From Fibrobacterota bacterium (GTDB lineage: Bacteria; Fibrobacterota; Fibrobacteria; UBA5070), in contig JADKBN010000004.1 of the NCBI GenBank assembly GCA_016715065.1, positions 62,001 through 126,000 on the forward strand: 64,000 nucleotides of DNA. The letters are read 5' to 3'. The notes under the pieces are model-generated. The model saw only the letters and a program-made list of their open reading frames with translations. It made no database searches and was not told where the DNA came from. The translations under genes and the position numbers were made by a program. Shown piece after piece: positions 61,074 to 64,000 of this stretch (position 1 is its first letter; each line of letters starts with the position of its first letter).

Positions 61074-61493
61074 TTAGGCCCGGCCCATGATGGCCGCTCG
61101 AATGGTTTGGATCCGGTCGTTCAGAAACTTCACGCCGGAGTTGTACAGGATCTGATTTTCGGCGAGCTTGGCCATTTCCATGTCGATGTCGACGTTGTTG
61201 ACCTGGCCGGGCAGGGTGGGGTCGGTGGGGCGGTAGGCTTCCGGGTGCAGCGAAAGCAGATCCGGCTTTCCGATCGCCACGTGGCCGGCGTCGGTGCGGG
61301 CGCCTTGGAGCCGATTGGGGTCCAGCGCCTTTTGAAGCTCGCTCTCGAATTGGACTTCGATCCGCTTGTAACCGGCCGTGTTTACGTTGGCGATGTTGTT
61401 GGCGATGGACTTCTGCCGCAGCATGGAAGCATCCAGGCTGCGAAGCAGGGCCGGAGCGGAAGTGTGTCTGGAGATGGCGTTTTCGAAGATCAC
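61074..61493 (-). CDS. flgB: Flagellar proximal rod protein FlgB
   Basis: GTG 61493 gives 139 residues; the longer open frame upstream is antisense to glgA. FlgB features: ALLRSLDASMLRQKSIANNI then ANVNTAGYKRIEVQFESEL, and the C-terminal DIDMEMAKLAENQILYNSGV. First gene of the basal-body run. No clear ribosome site precedes the GTG, so the exact start is uncertain by a few codons. Confidence 0.9.
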   Translation of the reverse strand: MIFENAISRHTSAPALLRSLDASMLRQKSIANNIANVNTAGYKRIEVQFESELQKALDPNRLQGARTDAGHVAIGKPDLLSLHPEAYRPTDPTLPGQVNNVDIDMEMAKLAENQILYNSGVKFLNDRIQTIRAAIMGRA

Positions 61494-61631
61494 GAAGGAC
61501 AGTCCACGCAAGGGACGGGCCAAGGGTCCTGTCCAGCCAAGGTCGATCGGGCTCGCCCGGAGGGGAGGAAAAAAATACCAGGGGTCGGGCGGCAGGAAAT
61601 GCCTGGCAGCACGATCTCCCCACTCCGAAGC

Positions 61632-61660
61632 TGGACAATGTGGCTTCGGTGGCCTACCAT
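61632..61660 (+). promoter_or_regulatory. Strong promoter for GT4 glycogen synthase, probably leaderless
   Basis: TGGACA (61632-61637), 17-nt spacer, TACCAT (61655-61660), then 7 nt to the ATG at 61668. The -35 matches five of six positions and the spacing is ideal. There is no Shine-Dalgarno. Transcription is expected to start at or one base before the ATG. Confidence 0.6.
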
Positions 61661-61667
61661 TGCGGCC

Positions 61668-62891
61668 ATGCGCGTACTCCTCCTGACCAACGAGTTTCCA
61701 CCCAACGTGTACGGTGGTGCCGGCGTCCATATCCAGCACCTGTCCCGGGAGCTCTCCCGGCTGTGCGAGGTCGAGGTCTTCTCTTTCGGAGATCAAAGTG
61801 ATTCCCGCGAGAACTACCACGTCGAGGGAATTCCTCTGCCACATCCCGTGGCAAGCACGGAACCTTCGCACGCCGGCGCCTTCAATGCGCTCTTGCGCAA
61901 CATCCAGATGGCCGCGAAGGCGCGTGTTCCGCAGGTGGTCCATTGCCACACCTGGTATACCCATTTTGGTGGCGTGCTGGTGCGCCAGACCCGTGGGATC
62001 CCCTTGGTGCTCACCACCCATTCCTTGGAGCCATCCCGGCCCTGGAAGACCGAGCAATTGGGCGAAGGCGGATACCGGCTTTCCTGCTGGATCGAACGGA
62101 CCGCCTATCGGGAAGCCGACGGTGTGGTGGCGGTTTCCCGCGAGATGGCCCGCGACGTGCAATCGCTTTATGGAGTTGGCCCCTCGCGTGTTCGGGTCAT
62201 CCACAACGGCGTCAATCCCGACGACTTCCCTTCCGAACCCACGCCCGGCGTGCTGGAGCGATACGGCATCGACCAGAACCGCCCCTACGTGCTGTTCGTG
62301 GCGCGCATCACCCGCCAAAAGGGGATCCGGCATTTTCTCGCCGCCGCCGAACTTTTGGACCCCGGCGTGCAGGTGGTGCTTTGCGCGGCTGCTCCAGACA
62401 CGGCTGAACAGGAACGCGAGGTGGAAGCAGCCGTGGGGCGTCTTCAGGCCTCGCGCGGGAATGTGGTGTGGGTGCGCCAGGCCGTGCCCGGCCAGGATCT
62501 TCCCTCCATCTACGCGGGAGCGGCGGTGTTCTGCTGCCCCAGCATCTACGAGCCCTTCGGGATCACCAACCTCGAGGCCATGAGCGCTTGCACTCCCGTG
62601 GTGGCCACGCGCACCGGCGGCATTCCCGAAATCATCGTCGAAGGCGAAACCGGCTACCTGGTGCCCATCGAACCGATTTCCGTCACCGACCCGGAAGCCC
62701 GCGAACCGGAGGCGTTCGCCGCGGCGCTGGCCCAGGCCATGAACCGCATCCTGCGCGATCCCGCATTGGGGCGGCGCATGGGCGAAGCCTCCCGCAAGCG
62801 CGTTCTGGAAAAGTTCTCCTGGGCTTCCATCGCCGCACAGACCCTGGACTTCTACAAGGACCTCGCTTCGCGGGGCGTGGACCTGGTCTAG
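61668..62891 (+). CDS. glgA: Glycogen synthase, GT4 (actinobacterial GlgA/GlgM) type
   Basis: ATG 61668 gives 407 residues. The start TNEFPPNVYGGAGVHIQHLS matches the Corynebacterium-type glycogen synthase family, with HCHTWYTHFGG, TTHSLEPSRPWKTEQLGEGG, VSREMARDVQSLYGV, HNGVNPDDF and the donor site FCCPSIYEPFGITNLEAMSA. Family members use ADP-glucose to extend alpha-1,4-glucan or to make maltose-1-phosphate (GlgM); which applies here cannot be told. The genome thus has two unrelated synthases (see the GT5 gene at 23064-24521). It is divergent from flgB. Confidence 0.9.
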   Translation: MRVLLLTNEFPPNVYGGAGVHIQHLSRELSRLCEVEVFSFGDQSDSRENYHVEGIPLPHPVASTEPSHAGAFNALLRNIQMAAKARVPQVVHCHTWYTHFGGVLVRQTRGIPLVLTTHSLEPSRPWKTEQLGEGGYRLSCWIERTAYREADGVVAVSREMARDVQSLYGVGPSRVRVIHNGVNPDDFPSEPTPGVLERYGIDQNRPYVLFVARITRQKGIRHFLAAAELLDPGVQVVLCAAAPDTAEQEREVEAAVGRLQASRGNVVWVRQAVPGQDLPSIYAGAAVFCCPSIYEPFGITNLEAMSACTPVVATRTGGIPEIIVEGETGYLVPIEPISVTDPEAREPEAFAAALAQAMNRILRDPALGRRMGEASRKRVLEKFSWASIAAQTLDFYKDLASRGVDLV

Positions 62892-62895
62892 GAGT

Positions 62896-63492
62896 TCAGA
62901 AAAACTTCAATGGTTCGGGACGGGGGGCTCGCAGAAGCCCCCAAACAAAAATCACGCTGCCCTGGAGGAAATCCTCTGTGGAGGTGATTCCCGCCGCCCC
63001 CTCGATTCCGATTCCGACTCGAGCCCCGTGCCAGACAAGCCTTCCCGCAAGGGAGGCTCCGGATGTTTTGGAGGTCCGCTTCACGTAGTGCTCGGTCGTA
63101 CCGCACAACATGCCCGATTCGCAGCCCTCCCCACCCGTTCTTCCCTGGAAAGGACCTCGGCGGACGAACGTGGCTGCCATCCAGCCCAGCAGGATCTGCT
63201 TGGAAACGGTCCTCCCATTGGCGCCGTAGCCCAGTTGGAGCTGCAGAAGCTCCGTGGATTCGAGAGGGTCGTAACTGGTTCCGATGGGGTCGAGTTCTTC
63301 GCTGACATCGACGGACAATCCGGCCAACAGCCAATCATGGGCGGCAGTGACACAAAATCCACCACCCGGCCCGATGTCGGAAACGGAGATTTTCGGAGCC
63401 ACGTAGAATTGGTCGGTGGGACCTTGGGGAGCTTGAGCCCCTGCCAGGCCGGCGCAGCCGACGAGGGCGGCTATCCAGGCCAGGGAGGCCAT
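62896..63492 (-). CDS. Small exported protein of unknown function
   Basis: ATG 63492 lies one base after the pyrC stop; 198 residues with a signal peptide (MASLAWIAALVGCAGLAGAQ). The remainder has glycine-rich beta strands (FYVAPKISVSDIGPGGGFCV; LQLQLGYGANGRTVSKQILL; HGARVGIGIEGAAGI), like small outer-membrane or periplasmic beta proteins. Four Cys residues could form disulphides. Family not recognised. Confidence 0.6.
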   Translation of the reverse strand: MASLAWIAALVGCAGLAGAQAPQGPTDQFYVAPKISVSDIGPGGGFCVTAAHDWLLAGLSVDVSEELDPIGTSYDPLESTELLQLQLGYGANGRTVSKQILLGWMAATFVRRGPFQGRTGGEGCESGMLCGTTEHYVKRTSKTSGASLAGRLVWHGARVGIGIEGAAGITSTEDFLQGSVIFVWGLLRAPRPEPLKFF

Positions 63493-63493
63493 C

Positions 63494-64000
63494 TCAGATC
63501 ACTTTCCACCGCAGCGCTTCGCCCGCCTTGTAGGGGACCACGCCGTCGACGATTTCCGGCACCTTCCAGTCTTCGCGCACCAAGCGGACGGTGCCCGGGT
63601 TGCGGGGAAGGCGGTAGAAGTCGGCCCCGAAGCCGGCGACAAAATCCGGCAGCTTGTCGCGCTGGCCGGCGTCGTCGAACACCTGGGCGAGGGCCTCCAG
63701 GGCGCAGGGCATGGAATAGACGCCGGCGCAACCGGCCGCGCATTCCTTGCGGTCCTTGCGATGCGGGGCGCTGTCGGAGCCGAAGAAGAACTTGGGATTG
63801 GCGGAGAACGCAGCTTCCCGCAGCGCTTGGCGATCCTGCGGTCGCTTGGCGATGGGTTTGCAGAACAGGTGGGGTTTGAGCATTCCTCCCACCACGTCGT
63901 CGAGGGTGATTTCCAGGTGGTGCAACGTGATGGTCGCCGCGACGTTCGGGCCCAATTCCGTCACCGCCCGCACCGCGGCCGCCGTGGACACGTGTTCCAG
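63494..64000 (-). CDS. pyrC: Dihydroorotase PyrC, C-terminal part (5' end beyond window)
   Basis: The frame is open to the window edge; the GTG at 63991 is internal (preceded in frame by LEH). About 168 residues of the homodimeric, E. coli-type PyrC are visible: NVAATITLHHLEITLDDVVG with metal-binding His, KPHLFCKPIAKR, KFFFGSDSAPHRKDRKE with the catalytic Asp, CAAGCAGVYSMPCALEALAQ and ADFYRLPRNPGTVRLV. It closes carbamoyl-aspartate to dihydroorotate in pyrimidine synthesis. Confidence 0.93.
   Translation of the reverse strand: MEHVSTAAAVRAVTELGPNVAATITLHHLEITLDDVVGGMLKPHLFCKPIAKRPQDRQALREAAFSANPKFFFGSDSAPHRKDRKECAAGCAGVYSMPCALEALAQVFDDAGQRDKLPDFVAGFGADFYRLPRNPGTVRLVREDWKVPEIVDGVVPYKAGEALRWKVI

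Noticed and set aside
1..64000. tRNA, rRNA, CRISPR arrays, insertion sequences or prophage
   Set aside because: No intergenic space shows a tRNA cloverleaf, regular spaced repeats, transposase or integrase.

Overview
The window is dense, high-GC bacterial DNA with almost no spacing between genes and many GTG starts. The gene content points to a motile, diderm (outer-membrane) polysaccharide degrader. Evidence: giant secreted proteins with family 9 glycoside hydrolase (GH9) modules, other secreted proteins ending in short beta-sandwich tails, LpoB-type and other lipoproteins, a flagellar basal-body operon, MotAB stators and type IV minor pilins. This mix fits the Fibrobacterota (free-living Fibrobacteria relatives) best. 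That placement is inference from gene content; there is no rRNA marker in the window.

Region 1 (1-15.4 kb, + strand) holds three tandem giant secreted-protein genes: a C-terminal remnant, a 2480-residue GH9 protein, and a second GH9 protein of about 2177 codons broken by one in-frame TAA. All three end in the same roughly 380-residue module (calcium-loop Ig domain, a 'DTL.V.WSE' beta domain, FlgD-like end). The first GH9 has Asn where the catalytic base Asp is expected.

Region 2 (15.4-24.5 kb) has an excisionase-type HTH/PAS regulator, a REP-like hairpin between convergent genes, dprA-ftsB, a conserved protein of unknown function with a stand-alone HsdR-N-like nuclease domain, a secreted protein made of two 423-residue repeats, and a GT5 glycogen synthase lacking the usual nucleotide-sugar Lys.

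Region 3 (24.6-30 kb) is a minor-pilin operon (four genes, the last with a large passenger) followed by motAB. Region 4 (30-38.3 kb, - strand) is a ModA-like binding protein followed by a complete oppABCDF peptide/nickel-type ABC transporter with 4-nt overlaps between cistrons, then a lipoprotein and a membrane protein. Region 5 (38.4-51.9 kb) mixes nadB, a large chitobiase-repeat lipoprotein, a COG3014-like/LpoB pair, hisA-proB, two tandem soluble Ser/Thr kinases, a histone-tail-like small protein and hisE-hisG-plsC. Region 6 (52-61.5 kb, - strand) has an outer-membrane-type protein, a secreted metallophosphoesterase and the operon flgB-flgC-(71-aa ORF)-fliE-fliF-fliG-fliH-fliI-fliJ. Region 7 (61.6-64 kb) has a second, GT4-type glycogen synthase, a small secreted protein and the 3' part of pyrC.

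Themes: extracellular polysaccharide attack (GH9s, repeat proteins, pili), uptake (opp), storage as glycogen (two unrelated synthases), motility, and cell-envelope control (LpoB, FtsB, PlsC). Several genes without a Shine-Dalgarno sequence have a -10-like hexamer 6-7 nt before the start codon, suggesting leaderless transcripts. I found no tRNA, rRNA, CRISPR array or insertion sequence.
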